Below, piece after piece: positions 1 through 13,500 of a stretch of DNA of 64,000 bases. The notes beneath the pieces are model-generated. The model did not search any database. It had not been told where the DNA came from and saw only the letters and a program-made list of their open reading frames with translations. The DNA comes from Megalonaias nervosa (Eukaryota; Mollusca; Bivalvia; Unionida; Unionidae), in assembly GCA_016617855.1 (NCBI GenBank), contig JAECUM010012886.1, forward strand, positions 1 to 64,000, read 5' to 3'. Made by a program: the position numbers and the translations under genes. Each line of letters starts with the position of its first letter. Position 1 is the first letter of the stretch.

Positions 1-1479
<1,479 letters not shown>

Positions 1480-1625
1480 CATGTACGGGGGCTCGTGTCA
1501 TTCTGTTTTATATATCTGCTCAGATCTTTATCTATTCCATATATAAGTTTCACACTTTACATTGATATTTACTCGTTCTGGGCAAATTACACCGTCGGCG
1601 ATCACCCTCTAGAAAACGATAACCA
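1480..1625 (+). repeat. LTR-like R-U5 segment (truncated)
   Basis: This stretch aligns by eye with the reverse complement of about 39540-39680. Shared blocks are a GGGGGCT-GT start, CTGGGCAA near the middle and CTAGATAACGAT/CTAGAAAACGAT near the end. A G-rich start after an A/T-rich stretch, then a C-rich end, fits the 3' half of a long terminal repeat. No matching second LTR or internal region is visible, so the assignment is tentative. Confidence 0.35.
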
Positions 1626-1691
1626 AAACCATATAACCCACCCCAACAAAGTTGGGGGAGTTTGCAACAACCACCACCAAGTTTTAGCAAC

Positions 1692-2275
1692 AATATACCA
1701 GCAGATCTGGTAAAACAGTTACTGGTATCAAACCAGCAGATCTGGTGAAACAGTAACTGGCAACATACCAGCAGAACTGGTAAAACAGTTACTGGCATTA
1801 TAAATGCAGATCTGGTAAAATAGTAACCAGCAACATCCCAGCAGATCTGGTAAAATAGTAACCAGCAACATCCCAGCAGATCTGGTAAAATAGTAACCAG
1901 CAACATCCCAGCAGATCTGGTAAAACAGCAACCAGCAACATACCAGTTGGGCTGGTAAAACAATTACCAGCATCATAACAGCAGATCTGGTAAAGTTACT
2001 CGCAACATACCAGAATGGCTGGTAAAACAATTACTGGCATCATACCAGCAGATCTGGTAAAACAGTAACCAACAATTTCCCAGCAGATCTGGTAAAACAG
2101 TTATTGGCATCATAAATGCAGATCTGTTAAAACAGTAACCAGCAACATCCCAGCAGAGCTGGTAAAACAGTTACTGGCAACATACCAGCAGATCTGGTAA
2201 AACAGTAACCAGCAACATCCCAGAAGATCTGTAAAACAGTTACCAGCAGCATACCAGAAGAGCTGTAAAAGAGAT
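1692..2275. repeat. 35-bp minisatellite, about 17 copies
   Basis: A 35-bp unit beginning ACCAGCAGATCTGGT and followed by a variable A-rich/TTACTGG half repeats about 17 times with point differences. Each unit has a near-palindromic core around AGATCT. Open frames on the minus strand are translations of the repeat, not genes. The 14-bp core ACCAGCAGATCTGG also occurs in the palindromic MITE family elsewhere in the window. Confidence 0.93.
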
Positions 2276-3261
2276 ATCTGTGACAGTAAAGCCACTATAA
2301 TATCCACAAATGTTTAAGCAAAAGACTGTGATCTCCATTCTAATACAATGGTTGAAAATTTTGTCAATTTATAGCTAAATATGTAATTCTCAGTGTCACC
2401 ATGGCAAAAGGAGACCTGATGTTAAAATGTTCTCACAGCTGAACAGTTTACTGAAGATTTTAGTGCTGGAAATTTTCATGTTTGTCCAATCAGAAATTAA
2501 GTTACATATGCAGGTGTCTTAGAATGTCAAGTCTGACCAATCAGAAATCATGTTACATGTGCAGCTGTCTTAGAGTGTTAAGTTTGTATAAAATTATAAC
2601 TGATGGCTTAGTCTGAAAAAGCATGACAGTCAGATGGGTTACAAAGATATAGGTCACATAAATAGGGGTTATTTTAAAGCTGAAAATATAAAGGGGAAAT
2701 TTCCCCCTCCACTTGCAAAACAGAGGTGAACCTTATGAATATATACTGTTGGTGGGATTTAAAAATATAATGCATGATTTTCAACATTTCTGTTGATTTA
2801 TCAGTATGACTTTCATCTAAATGTGTGTGAATATTACAATTGCACATCCGAAAATAAACCCTGCACGTACATAAAAATATTCAAAAATATTGATAATAAA
2901 GCAATGTTACGATTTTCAAAACTTTGAAGAAAGCTTCGGCTAAGTATGTACTGAAATGAAATCAAACATTTGAACATTCTAGTCAAGATGAGTAGATGTT
3001 ATCACACTCTCCATGAGTACAAAAGGTTTTGCTGTAAAATTTTATCTGTCTACAGGCCAGAATATTATTTGTGTTAATGACAAACTCAAATTTTACTCCA
3101 CCCATATCCACACACCAAAACATTATAATACACTATATCAGATCTCTCAAAACAGCACACCCAAATCACATTTTTATTCAGAAGGACTCAGATCACGGTA
3201 GAGGACTGTTCAAATCTTTTATTTTGTATTAACAAGCCAAAGACTAGATCCTAATACATAT
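2276..3261. other. No recognisable gene
   Basis: AT-rich DNA with only short, unremarkable ORFs and no repeat structure beyond short motifs around 2480-2580 (a doubled CCAATCAGAAAT-containing segment). Confidence 0.5.
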
Positions 3262-3530
3262 AACCAGTCAAAGTGAGAAAAAAAGTGGTAGTGGTCACCA
3301 GACTACTTTTTGTCACCAATGGCATCACTGTGATACAATCCCACCTCTATAATCAGTCAAAGTTAAAAAAAGAGTGGTAGCTCACCAGACTACTTTTTGT
3401 CACCATTAGCATCATTGTGATACAATCCCACCTCTTATAATCAGTCAAAGTGAGGAAAAAAAAGTGGTAGCTCACCAGACTACTTTTTTTTCAGCATTGG
3501 CATCATTGTGATATGATCTCACCTCTTGAA
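3262..3530. repeat. 89-bp tandem triplication
   Basis: Three units (3262, 3351, 3439) each start AAYCAGTCAAAGT and contain AGTGGTAG, CACCAGACTACTTTTT, GCATCA and CCACCTCT. Unit lengths are 88-92 bp. No coding function. Confidence 0.9.
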
Positions 3531-4002
3531 TAGAGATTTTACTCAGAAATCAATCCTGGATCTGAAATTTTTACCATTGGTTTTATTTAAAATATCTAAA
3601 CACTAAAATACAATTATTTTTTAATCCCTTTCTAGATAATTCATGTACTAATGAAAATAGTGATTATCCTGAATATTTTGTCCAAAATTGTAATACCTTT
3701 CTTATCAGTGTAACTCCACCTTGGACCACCCACTAAACTATGGAAATGAAAGCAAGAGAAAACGCGGAACATGGAAGAAAGGAATAAAACAGACTAAGAA
3801 ACTGGTGCCATGATGGATCATGATACAAATTGGCAAGAAAGGTTCTAACCCAATAGCACATTTCTTGAAAACCAAAACTAGCATCCACAGTGGGTGCTGG
3901 AATATGAGAACTTTTTGCCACACTGCAAAACTAGAACAGGTTCTCCAGGAAATGCACCAATACAAACTGAGTCTGCCATGCATCACAGAAGCCAGATGGA
4001 AT

Positions 4003-4266
4003 GTTGTTGTTGTTGTTGTTGTTGTTGTTATAGGGTTTAACGCCATTTTTCAGCACAAGATAGGCTATACATGGCGGCCAGTATTAATGGTGGAGGAAGA
4101 ACCCTGGAAAATCCCGGGAAGAACCACCGACCCACGAGAAGCTACTGGCGGGCTTTCTCACGTACCCACGTTAGCCGAGCCTGGACTCGAACTCACGCAG
4201 ACAGAGGTGAGATGGCAGTGATCCGTAACGGTCAGCGCTTTAGACCACTCGGCCACTCGGGGCCCC
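4003..4266 (-). mobile_element. Nin-DC-type SINE, complete, 11-bp TSD
   Basis: On the minus strand: a type II (Leu/Ser-like) tRNA head with A-box TGGCCGAGTGGTC and a B-box-like GAGTTCGAGTCC, then a central/3' domain ending ...GCGTTAAACCC and a (TTG/AAC)n tail seen on the plus strand at 4003-4026. The flanks carry an exact 11-bp target duplication, CCAGATGGAAT (3992-4002 and 4267-4277). The central domain resembles the Nin-DC domain known from molluscan SINEs; this is from memory, not a search. Small ORFs across it are spurious. Confidence 0.9.
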
Positions 4267-4542
4267 CCAGATGGAATGGCGCAGGGAAATGATAACTGGT
4301 CACAGCTGACACCATACCATGGTTAGGCTGTAAAGATGACCAACACTGACAAGGCATAGCCATGGTAATCAAGAAACAATTGAACAACACACTTCTATAA
4401 CGGAAAACGATCAATGAACAAACAATGTATCCCAGACAGAACTCAAAATTTGCCAATATCTCAATCATTACATGCTATGTTCACAGACAAGTCAACAATG
4501 AGGAGAAAGACCATTTCTGTGATAAGCTGATCTCAGCTTTTA

Positions 4543-4799
4543 TGTTGCTGTTGTTGTTGTAGGGTTTAACGCCATTTTCAGCACAAGATAGGCTATACAT
4601 GGTGGCCAGTATAACTAGCGGAAGAAGAACCCTGGAAAACCCCAGGAAGAACCACTGACCCATGAGAGGCTATCGGCAAGCTTTCTCACATACCCACATT
4701 AGCCAAGCCCGAGACTTGAACCCATGCAGACAGAGGTGAGATGGCAGTGATCTGTAACAGTGAGCACTTTAGACTACTTGGCCACTCGGGACCCCCAAA
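4543..4799 (-). mobile_element. Nin-DC-type SINE, complete, 11-bp TSD
   Basis: Second member of the family at 4003, same orientation, 270 bp further on. It is more diverged in the tRNA head. Target duplication CTCAGCTTTTA is exact (4532-4542 and 4800-4810), so this was an independent insertion, not a tandem copy. Confidence 0.9.
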
Positions 4800-4810
4800 C
4801 TCAGCTTTTA

Positions 4811-5520
4811 AAGCAACACTAAGTCATGACTTACTACTTACTGTTCATGATTTAATGCACGAACGAGTGAAATCAGAAGATACAGAAACTGCAACTATCC
4901 TTAGCGAAGTATTCCTAAAATATAGAATCACAAAGAAACAAGTGGAAAACTAGAATCATCATAAAGCTGCCAAAAAAGGGTGACAGTGGGATTTTTTTTA
5001 CCGCAGTATACTATGGTATACTGTAATTATATTAGGGATATTAGGGACCAACAATTCAATTGCCTGTGGCAGGATGTCTGACACTTTTTGTTTAATTTCT
5101 GTCAATAACTTGAGAAAATATCTTGCTCCGATTTAAAGCAAAATAACACCATATTATATCCATGATACTATTCGGAATAAAGATTAATTATCTTGAGATA
5201 AAGGAAAAGAAAACATGTCAGTTGAAAAGAAAGTTCCAATATCTAACCGGAGACACCAACTTGTGTTAGCCCTCATTTTTGTCAGGATGTAGCCTTAAAA
5301 CTATTGCGGACAACAGTGTGGGATAAGAGGGAATCTGGCAATAGCAAAACACACACACACACAAACAAACACACACACACACACGACACACAATATGTTG
5401 CTATTACATAGCTGAATTTGTCAGTTCAGTGGGAAGGAAAATGGAAAGAATACTCAACTCCATTTTAGAAGTGTACACTGCTGTCTGCTGGTATCAGCAT
5501 GGGCTACAACTAATGGCCCC
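4811..5520. other. No gene; short CA repeats
   Basis: AT-rich spacer with a short interrupted CA tract at 5349-5383. Nothing coding is supported. Confidence 0.5.
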
Positions 5521-5529
5521 AAGACTATG

Positions 5530-7970
5530 CCTTTGCTTTGGTGAGCCAACAACAAATAAGAGTAAAAGGAAAAGGTCGTGTTAGATTTCCAAAATACAGC
5601 TTTAATCACATTCTTCAGAGACAAATGAGTTTGATAGGCTCATGAAGCAGCAATGGCCTGAACTCATGGGGTTTTAATCTTTTCATGAAAGAAATGTCCC
5701 TCTCGTTAAGGACTGATATGCTCTCTTGAGCATTATGGTAATCCACCTTGAAATGGTGGAAGCTGAAATATCTGCTGAGCCGTTATGGAGCGGATGAAAA
5801 GATGCTTCTGACCCTTTCTTTTCCTTGTAGAAGCTGCCAAACAAAATTGTAAAGCCCTAAAGTCTGCATACAAGTCTTGACCATCAAAGCACCGAAACAA
5901 CTGAGACTAGGGATCTCAGTCTGGTGCAGAGCTTAAAAAACCTGACCACAAAAGAAGAGAAACCGACTTGCAATTCCGACTGAACCTCAGGGAGCCTGGT
6001 TCTATAGATAGGGCATGAAGGTTACACCTTTGTTTCATGGATGCTAAAAGCACAAGGTAAGGTTCTCAAAAGAAGCTGCACCCAAAGTTCATGGGGGGTG
6101 GGGTCTGGTTAGAAACTACAAGACACATGAGATTCCATCTGGGCATTAGCAAGCAAGATAGCCATCTTTGCAGCTAGAAATACCTGATCAGGTCTGCTAT
6201 ATGAGAATCCACATCTACGACCTCTCCTTTAAAAACTGAGAGCGCATTAGATAGGGCTGCCTCATAACCTTTCATTGCAATGTCTCTTCAGAAAAGAAAG
6301 AAAAGAAATTCTGCCACTGCACTCAAGGAGGCACTGTGCTCAGGGAAGAGCAGCTAAGATTAGCACATTTCCTACTGTACCAGTGGCAACAGCCTTTTCA
6401 CTTGGCATCTTAGACGTAAACCATCATCTAGGGTATTAAGGCATAAGCTAACAGATAATCCAATTTCAAGTTGAAGGCATCCACTACCCAGACCCTGGCT
6501 ATTCATGACTGGGGAAATGTAAATGGGAGTTGGTTGTTTTACCTTGTCACAAATAAGTCAGTTATGGGTCTCCCTCAAAGTTTGAACAGGGAATTTGATA
6601 TGGTCTGGTGCAGAGATTATTTCTTGAGGACTATCTTGCCCCTCCTGGACAGACTGTCAACCAAAATATTCTTTTTTGCCAGGAATGTGGTGAACTCAGA
6701 ATGTAATCCCTTCCATAGCTGCACAGCAAAGAAGGTTCCTAACTTCCGTGCTGAATTAAGGAGTATGTGTGCCTTCTTGTCACTTGAGGTATGCTACGAC
6801 TGATACGTTGTTGGAGGAGATCATCATGCAGCGACTTCTTTGTTCATGCACCCCTGAAGGTCTAATAGTATTGCCATCATTTCCAAATTGATGATGTGGA
6901 TGGCAGATTCTTCTCAGGACCACAAACCCTGGAGAATTAACCCTCCTGGCTCCAGATGAGCACCCCATAGAATCTCAAGTGCGGTTCTGAAGCATGCATG
7001 GTGATTCCAGCCAGAAACCATTCCAGATTCATCCACCAAATTAGATGATGGTGGAAATCCAGATCTGAAGAAATCTGAGCAGTCAGAGGGTCCCTGTGCA
7101 GTTTCCAGTATACTAAGGAAAACTGGAGCCTAGGGGAACCATGTTTGCTGTGAAGATTAAGATCCCCAGAAAAGAAAAAATATACAAGTCAACAATGTGC
7201 TTACAGCTCTCACTGCCTCCAACTGGGCCAAGATCCTGCCTACTCTGTTGCATGGGATACAAGCTAATCCTTTGTTTACAATGAAATTTGCACCCACACA
7301 GTTGAAATCTTGGGATGAAGTAACTTTCGATTTTCTCTACAACATGTAAAAATCCAGCCTATTCGCTATGGGACAAAAGCATGACATATCTAGTCACAGG
7401 ATCTCTAGCCAGCAATTGTGGATCAACCAATCATCAAAATATTAATCAAGGATCTCCACTGACCTTAAAGTGGAGAGCAATTACTCCCATGAGCCTAGTA
7501 AAAGCTCTGGGTGCAGTGACTTGGGCAAACAGAACAGCACAAAATTGGAAAACCTCCCAATCGAAGCAAAACTGAAGGTACTTTCTGTTAGGAGGTTTGA
7601 TAGGGATGTGAAGGTTGATGGAGACCACTCAACTGCCAGGTCTTAAGGCATTCCTGAATAAGGCTGTGATCTCCATCTTGAACAGTTCATTCTGGATAAA
7701 CTTATTTATGTAGAAAAGGTTAATAACTTGTCAGAAACTTTTCCCCTTTTGAGGTTTCAGGAAAATTTGTGAGTGGACAGCTCATGACAGGTTGCTGAAA
7801 ACTCTCTCTACTGCACCTGGAATGTACATCTTCCTTTAATCACACCAGATTGTACTGGTAGCAGCATATGGGGACATTACTAGTGGAGAAAGATCTCGAA
7901 ACCAAAGTTGGTATCCTCCTTTTATGATTTCAAGGACTCAACCATCATCTGTGATGCATGTACCTGACCA
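5530..7970 (-). mobile_element. DIRS-type retrotransposon: RT, RNase H, tyrosine recombinase remnant
   Basis: Read on the minus strand, three conserved modules occur in the order typical of DIRS/Ngaro elements. The RT has a VLEIIKGGYQLWF-like lead (about 7960), FKMEI at 7688-7668, PRAFTRLMGVIA (about 7520-7480) and the catalytic box YFDDWLI at 7441-7421. The RNase H-like segment has GLWS and HIINLEMMAI (about 6930-6850), followed by LADSLSRR-like sequence and AVDAFNL (about 6490). The recombinase end has ISRWI, then AIAAS-stop-AYQTHLSL and AVFWKS (about 5650-5570). Many in-frame stops and shifts show it is dead. The use of a tyrosine recombinase instead of an endonuclease is family knowledge. 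I did not find its split terminal repeats. Confidence 0.82.
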
Positions 7971-9720
7971 AACCTCTGAAAAAAGGGCTTGCCTGGCATC
8001 TACGGGAAGTGACAGATGAGGAACACAATGCAGGAAAGGAGTGAATCCCAAGGGATGCCCCCTGCCTTTCCTTGGGAAAGGAGGAAGGACCTACAAACTT
8101 CCTCCAAGGGCATATGTGACACACCTTTCGAGGGCCTAACTGCTGAAGGAGGGCTCTGAAATGGGTTTGCCTGCTTCCAACAAATGCTGAAGAAGAAATG
8201 ATGACAGAGAATCTTCCTTTAGAAGTCTTAAAGAACTGCATGAAGAAGATTGGCATGTGAGGCTATGGTAACATGATACTTGGCCATTAGTTCTAAGGCC
8301 TCAAGTGTCATAAATGGAAGGCAAGTTCAGGTCCCCAGGGAAATACCCACTTGTGCTTCCAGCATCCAAAGTAGGGGTTCACTTCTAAGGGGCCAGGAAT
8401 GAGCATGAACTGTACAACAAGTCACATATACCAAAGGTCTCAACAAAGGGGATAAATTTTGGGGACAGACCAGCCTTACACTATCTAGCAAACTCCTGCC
8501 CCTTACTCAACTTTTGAAAGCTCATTTACCATAGCTGAGTGGGGAAGAAACAAGAGATCTTGGCAGGAGGTAGCCTCAGAGAATCAAAGCTGCAGGAAAT
8601 TTTAGCATCCTCAGCCTGAAGGGTTAGGACATGGGTCCCAGGGTAAAAGATGGTAAACCTCATTAACAGCCTTGTCAAATGAACAGACCTCTTTCTCCTC
8701 AGCCACCTTGATCAATAACTGGGAAGAGGTAGAGGATCCAAAGGGAGAAGGTGATACCTCAGTCTGTCCTATTGTGAGAGTCTATGAGGACTGATAGGAT
8801 ATCCTCATCATATTGAACTGTGTGACCCAATATCTCTCTTGGGGTAAAAGGGATTTTAACCCATTACTCCTTATGTGGAGCTAAAGGACTGTCAATAGTG
8901 GCAGACTCAGTAGGTGGTTGAGAGCAACTCTCAGCCCTTCTGAGTTTACTGGGGGAACCAGGTCTGCCATCCTCCAGCCTTTTGACCCCACTTGGAAGAT
9001 GGCAACATTGATCCCTCTGCCTGAAGTCTATGGTAGTGGAAGGCCTCATATCATATTTGGATTTAGCAGGATTATAGGTAAAGGAAGGGAGAATGCCATC
9101 CCATCTCTGTCCATAATCTACTATCGGTATGCTGCTCCCAATCCCAAGCGAGATCCTATCCCCACACCAAAGTGGTCTAAACAACTAGTGACTAGTATAC
9201 ATAGAATGGTACATTGTGCACAGCAACGGGCATCTAATATCCAGTCAGACAACCGTAATTTGTAGAAAGACCCTTCCTCAGATTTTATGAACTTGTATCG
9301 AAGCTCTCTATTTTACAACAACAGGTTTTAGAGGACTGAAAGGATGCTGCTTGTCCATCAAGGGTTGGGAGTAAGTATTCATTGTCTCTATCATCTGAGG
9401 GTACAATTCACTCTCAGCCTTACTGGACTGAAGAGAGTGCTTGGGAGGGGCTCCATGGGCCTTTATGTCTCTGAAGAGACATTCCCAATCCTACACTGAA
9501 ATCCAAGGAAGTTAACGACAGAAAAACCACACAAATCTGAGGAAGAAGAGGCTGGCCATTTTCTTCCTCCCTTTGTAAGTTCATCTATTTTCAACGAGGC
9601 CCCTGACCTTGTCTTACCACAGATTGCAAATAGGACAACTATACATTCTTTTACAATTTGTACAGGCAAGACCAACTATGACTTGAAGCAAAGGAAAGTT
9701 TTCTTGAAATTGTTTTATGT
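7971..9720 (-). mobile_element. Probable 5' (gag-side) part of the DIRS-like element
   Basis: The stretch upstream of the RT in the element's direction is longer and less AT-rich than the flanks. It holds overlapping minus-strand open frames (7945-8256, 8864-9184, 9463-9675) rich in Ser, Pro, Arg and Cys. None carries a motif I can name. Position and composition suggest the gag-like ORF region of the same element; the boundary near 9.7 kb is a guess. Confidence 0.4.
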
Positions 9721-10390
9721 AGATGTAATGACGGCTGTGAATAGAAAAATTGAGGGTTAGTGCAAAAGGGTCAAGGTAGTGAGTTTGATATCAGAACTTT
9801 CCAGAAACTCACCCTATGAGAGGATCAATTCTAGTCATATACTGAAGGGTATTAAGCTAAAGAACAGCAACAGATTATTTACTACTGACATTAAATAAAC
9901 AATTTCCTTGTTTTAATACAGGTGAGTCAATAACATCAGCATTAACAGCTCTCAATGGAAACAATGACAAACATTAGAATAAATGGTATGTCAGAGCTCT
10001 ATTAACAATGTTCAGAAAGTGAGGGTACAGATGGAATAATGAAGCTGGCATGTGGTGGAGGTCCAAAGCAAGGAAAGAGGGAGTCCATCGGTGGACCTGA
10101 AAATCATTTCTTTCCATGCAAATAAATAAAAGTAGTGATGTGGGGCTGTTTAGCGTCAGTGGAAATCCCAGTCTAAAAGGTCACAAGTAACTCTGGCATC
10201 AAGGGGAATTTAACATGGGAAATATTGGGACTGTATAGCGTCAAAAAATATTGGGTCTTTTTAGTGACAAGGGAAATGGAACAGGTGGGGTGACGTCATG
10301 GTACTAGACACTGACAACAATGTTGCAAAAGACTGACTTCAATCGGGCCAAATAGCAAACAGTGACAGCAGGAAAAAAAGTGGGTAGCGA
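9721..10390. other. Spacer before Polinton remnant
   Basis: No coding signal. The last 300 bp become G-rich with repeated short phrases (GGGACTGTATAGCGTC- and GGGGCTGTTTAGCGTC-like at about 10142 and 10228). They may belong to the left, possibly terminal, part of the viral element, but no terminal inverted repeat partner was found near 18.9 kb. Confidence 0.35.
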
Positions 10391-10506
10391 GTAAGTCCAG
10401 CTAGTTCAGCGGTGAAACTATACAAATAATAATGCTGACGGGTGGTGGGTAAGTTCAGCTAGTTCAGCAGTGAAACTATATGAATAATGACGCTTGCCAG
10501 GTGGAA
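10391..10506 (+). repeat. 58-bp tandem duplication upstream of PolB
   Basis: Two units start GTAAGTCCAGCTAGTTCAGC (10391) and GTAAGTTCAGCTAGTTCAGC (10449). They share GTGAAACTATA and AATAATGACG-like endings. They lie just before the TATA-like box of the first viral ORF, so they may be upstream promoter elements. Function is inferred from position only. Confidence 0.75.
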
Positions 10507-10516
10507 CATATAACTT

Positions 10517-10523
10517 TATATAA
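10517..10523 (+). promoter_or_regulatory. TATA-like box before first viral ORF
   Basis: TATATAA, 43 bp before the ATG at 10566. Its spacing agrees with other TATA-like boxes in this element (15408, 16335, 17135). Confidence 0.45.
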
Positions 10524-10565
10524 TGCCTGGCGGAGCGGGCTGGCCTTACATTAATATAGGGGACC

Positions 10566-13500
10566 ATGAAGTTTCAAATGTTGTCATTTGACTTTTGCAG
10601 TCAAGATGAAATGATCGCATCATTCATGGTGAATGGAGAAGAAAGTAAGAGGCAGAAACGTGACCTATCGCCTCGCACAGTAGCTGAAGTCTTGGCTCAA
10701 ATTCATGCCAGTGATTTTGAAGATTACATAAGTGAACCAGAATCCAGACCTAGAGAGTCTTTGTCAAACCAAAGTCCTCCACTAATAACCCCTGAAAAGT
10801 ACTACCACATTTGAGAGATGGACAAACGCTCCTCTACAAAATTTAAAACCACAGCCTACATGTACACAATGAAGTTTAAAGATTTTGAGTCTGATGTACC
10901 ACTGGAGAATGCAGAAGAGTTCATCACCGATGTGTGGGATTCTATGTTAACCACACTGAAACAGCAATGTCAAGCCAAAGAAGACAATTGCTTGAGACTT
11001 TCCATTTATCACGACAGCTTGGAAGTCCCCTGTTTGGATCAAGTTTAGCAGACCAGCAGAATTGATGCCTTCTAACGTCATTGACAAGATTCAACACGTA
11101 CAGCAATCCAACGACAAGTTTCACATCACTGATGGAAAAGCAAAACTGCTCATGACCTATGTGTCTCATCCCCAAGGAACCGGATGCAAAAAGGTGCCAT
11201 TGGTGGACGACCTTCACATCACCAAAAAGAGCCTTGTCCGAATTAAAAACTCTCAAGACAAGATGTGTTTAGCCAGAGCCATTGTGGTGGGACAAACATA
11301 TGCCGATAAGAATGACAAGGCAGAATGGACAAAAGCCTGGAAAACTATTCAACAATCAGACCGAGTCAAACAAGGAGAAGCAGAACTCCTGTTATGGCAA
11401 ACGGGGATATCCAAAGACACGCCCTGTGGCATTCCTGAAATGAAAAAATTGCAGGACGTCTTAGCTCCGCGCTACACCTTGAAAGTACACCCTCAAGAAG
11501 TGCGTGGACCTCTGTTATTTCTAGGCAAAAATTTGAAAGACAGAAAATACATTCACGTCTATCATCACGATGAACATTTCGATACCATCACCAGTATCGC
11601 CCCATTCTTGGGATACAGTTATTACTGTAAGAAGCGTGACTATGGCTATAACAATCGAGAGCAACACAGGTATCATGGATCGAAATGTGAGGGATGTTTG
11701 GCCTCTAAACCCTGTCTTGACGAAGGACAAGAATGAGTGCATTGCTCTGCTTGTCAGCACACGTTTGTCAGTCCTGCCTGTTATCAACAACATCTGAAGA
11801 CGCAAGGTTCACAGCAAAAAAGTGCTTGTTATCTCCTGAGATTGTGCCTTACTTGTGGACAAGTGATATACACCAATTGTGCCAAGGCTCATGTATGTCC
11901 AGGAAAGAAACAATGTCACATTTGTCACCAAATACAGCAGTGGACTTTGAACACGAATGCTTCATTCAAAATACCATTCCAAACATCAAGAGGAAGAAGA
12001 TGACCAGAGAAAGGGAATTTCATCTTTTTTGATTTTGAATGCATCCAAGAGTCTGGCATTCACATTCCTAATTTCTGCGTGGCTCATCGAGCGTGCAAGA
12101 AGTGCATCCAAGAACCTATCCTTAGTCATTGTCCTCACTGAAGCAAGATTCCTGGAAGACGTGAAAAAATCTTTCGGGGACCGAACACACTAGTCGATTT
12201 TGCCCAATAGATCTTAGACCCCATCGGCGAGATGTGGAGTCAAGAGGACATCAAACATTACAGAGACTGTCATTGCTATGCCACGGTGATGGCTCACAAT
12301 TTCTTGGGATACAATGGACAATTTCTTCTCAGATACTACACAAAACAAAGCATCGAACGTCCTAAAGTGACTTTGAATGGAGCCAAAATCATTTCCATGC
12401 AAGTGGGACAAGTGCAGTTTAAAGATTCGATGAGTTACTTGGCCATGCCATTGAGCTGAATGCCTAAAACATTTCGAATGACAGAAATGGCAAGAGGCTA
12501 TTTACAGCACTTTTTCAATACCGAAGCCAATCAACATGCCATTCTGCCCCATTTGCCTGATGCTCACTACTATGACCCCGACAACATGTGCACTGAACAA
12601 TGAGAAGCTTTCTACACTTGATACCACTCTCACGCCTTGGACCCCTTCGACTTTCAGGAAAAAATGTTAATGTATTGTCATTCCAACGTGGACATTTTAC
12701 GGCATTGCTGTGGAAACTTTCGAGAATTATTCATGGAGCACAGAAGGATTGATCCTTTGAAAGAAGCCTGCACTAGTGCCAAAGCATGTTCCTTAGTGTA
12801 CCGCCAACGATTCATGCCAGAAATACCCTAGCTGTCATAAGCCCTCAAAGGACCAATTTTGTCAAACGTCAATACTCGGTCAAAGCCCTATGCTGGCTAC
12901 ATTACTTGAGCGACAAGGAAGACAAATGGATCCAACACACCTGAAACAAAGGAGGCGAAGGACCATCGAAAGGTATTCAGTGGATGGCTGGGTTAAAATC
13001 GTGTAAGAGTTTAATGGATGCTTATTTCATGGATGTCCCATCTGTTACCTCAATGTGACACTAAAAATCAGTTTTTACAACGTACCATGGAAGACTTGTA
13101 CCAGGCCACTTGTCAGCATCACTTAAAGTTAGAACAGCAAGGATACCAAGTGGTGGAAATGTGGGAATACAAATACGATCACCGTTTGAAAACTGATCCC
13201 AAGTTTAAGTGTATCGTGGAAAGTTACAAGCTGGTAGACCCTCTGAACCCGAGGGACAGTTTGTACAGAGGACAGATGAATGCCACCTGTTTGCTGTACC
13301 AAGCCAACGAGGAGAAGGGAGAAGAAATCAAATATTTGGACGTGTGTTCTCTGTATCCTTACATGTGCAAATATCATCACTTTCCTGCAGGGCACCCACA
13401 ATTGCTGACGGAACACATCGACCTGGACAACATTCGACAATATGTAGGATTGATTATATGTAAAGTCTTGCCTCCCTCAGACTTGTACCAACCCATTTTA

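Noticed and set aside
1550..2307. Cys/Trp/Phe-rich repeat proteins on the minus strand
   Set aside because: All are readings of the 35-bp minisatellite; units with indels break the frame.
4071..4292. ORFs at 4071-4292, 4741-4953, 47813-48004 and 47837-48121
   Set aside because: They lie wholly or mostly within Nin-DC-type SINEs and reflect conserved SINE sequence.
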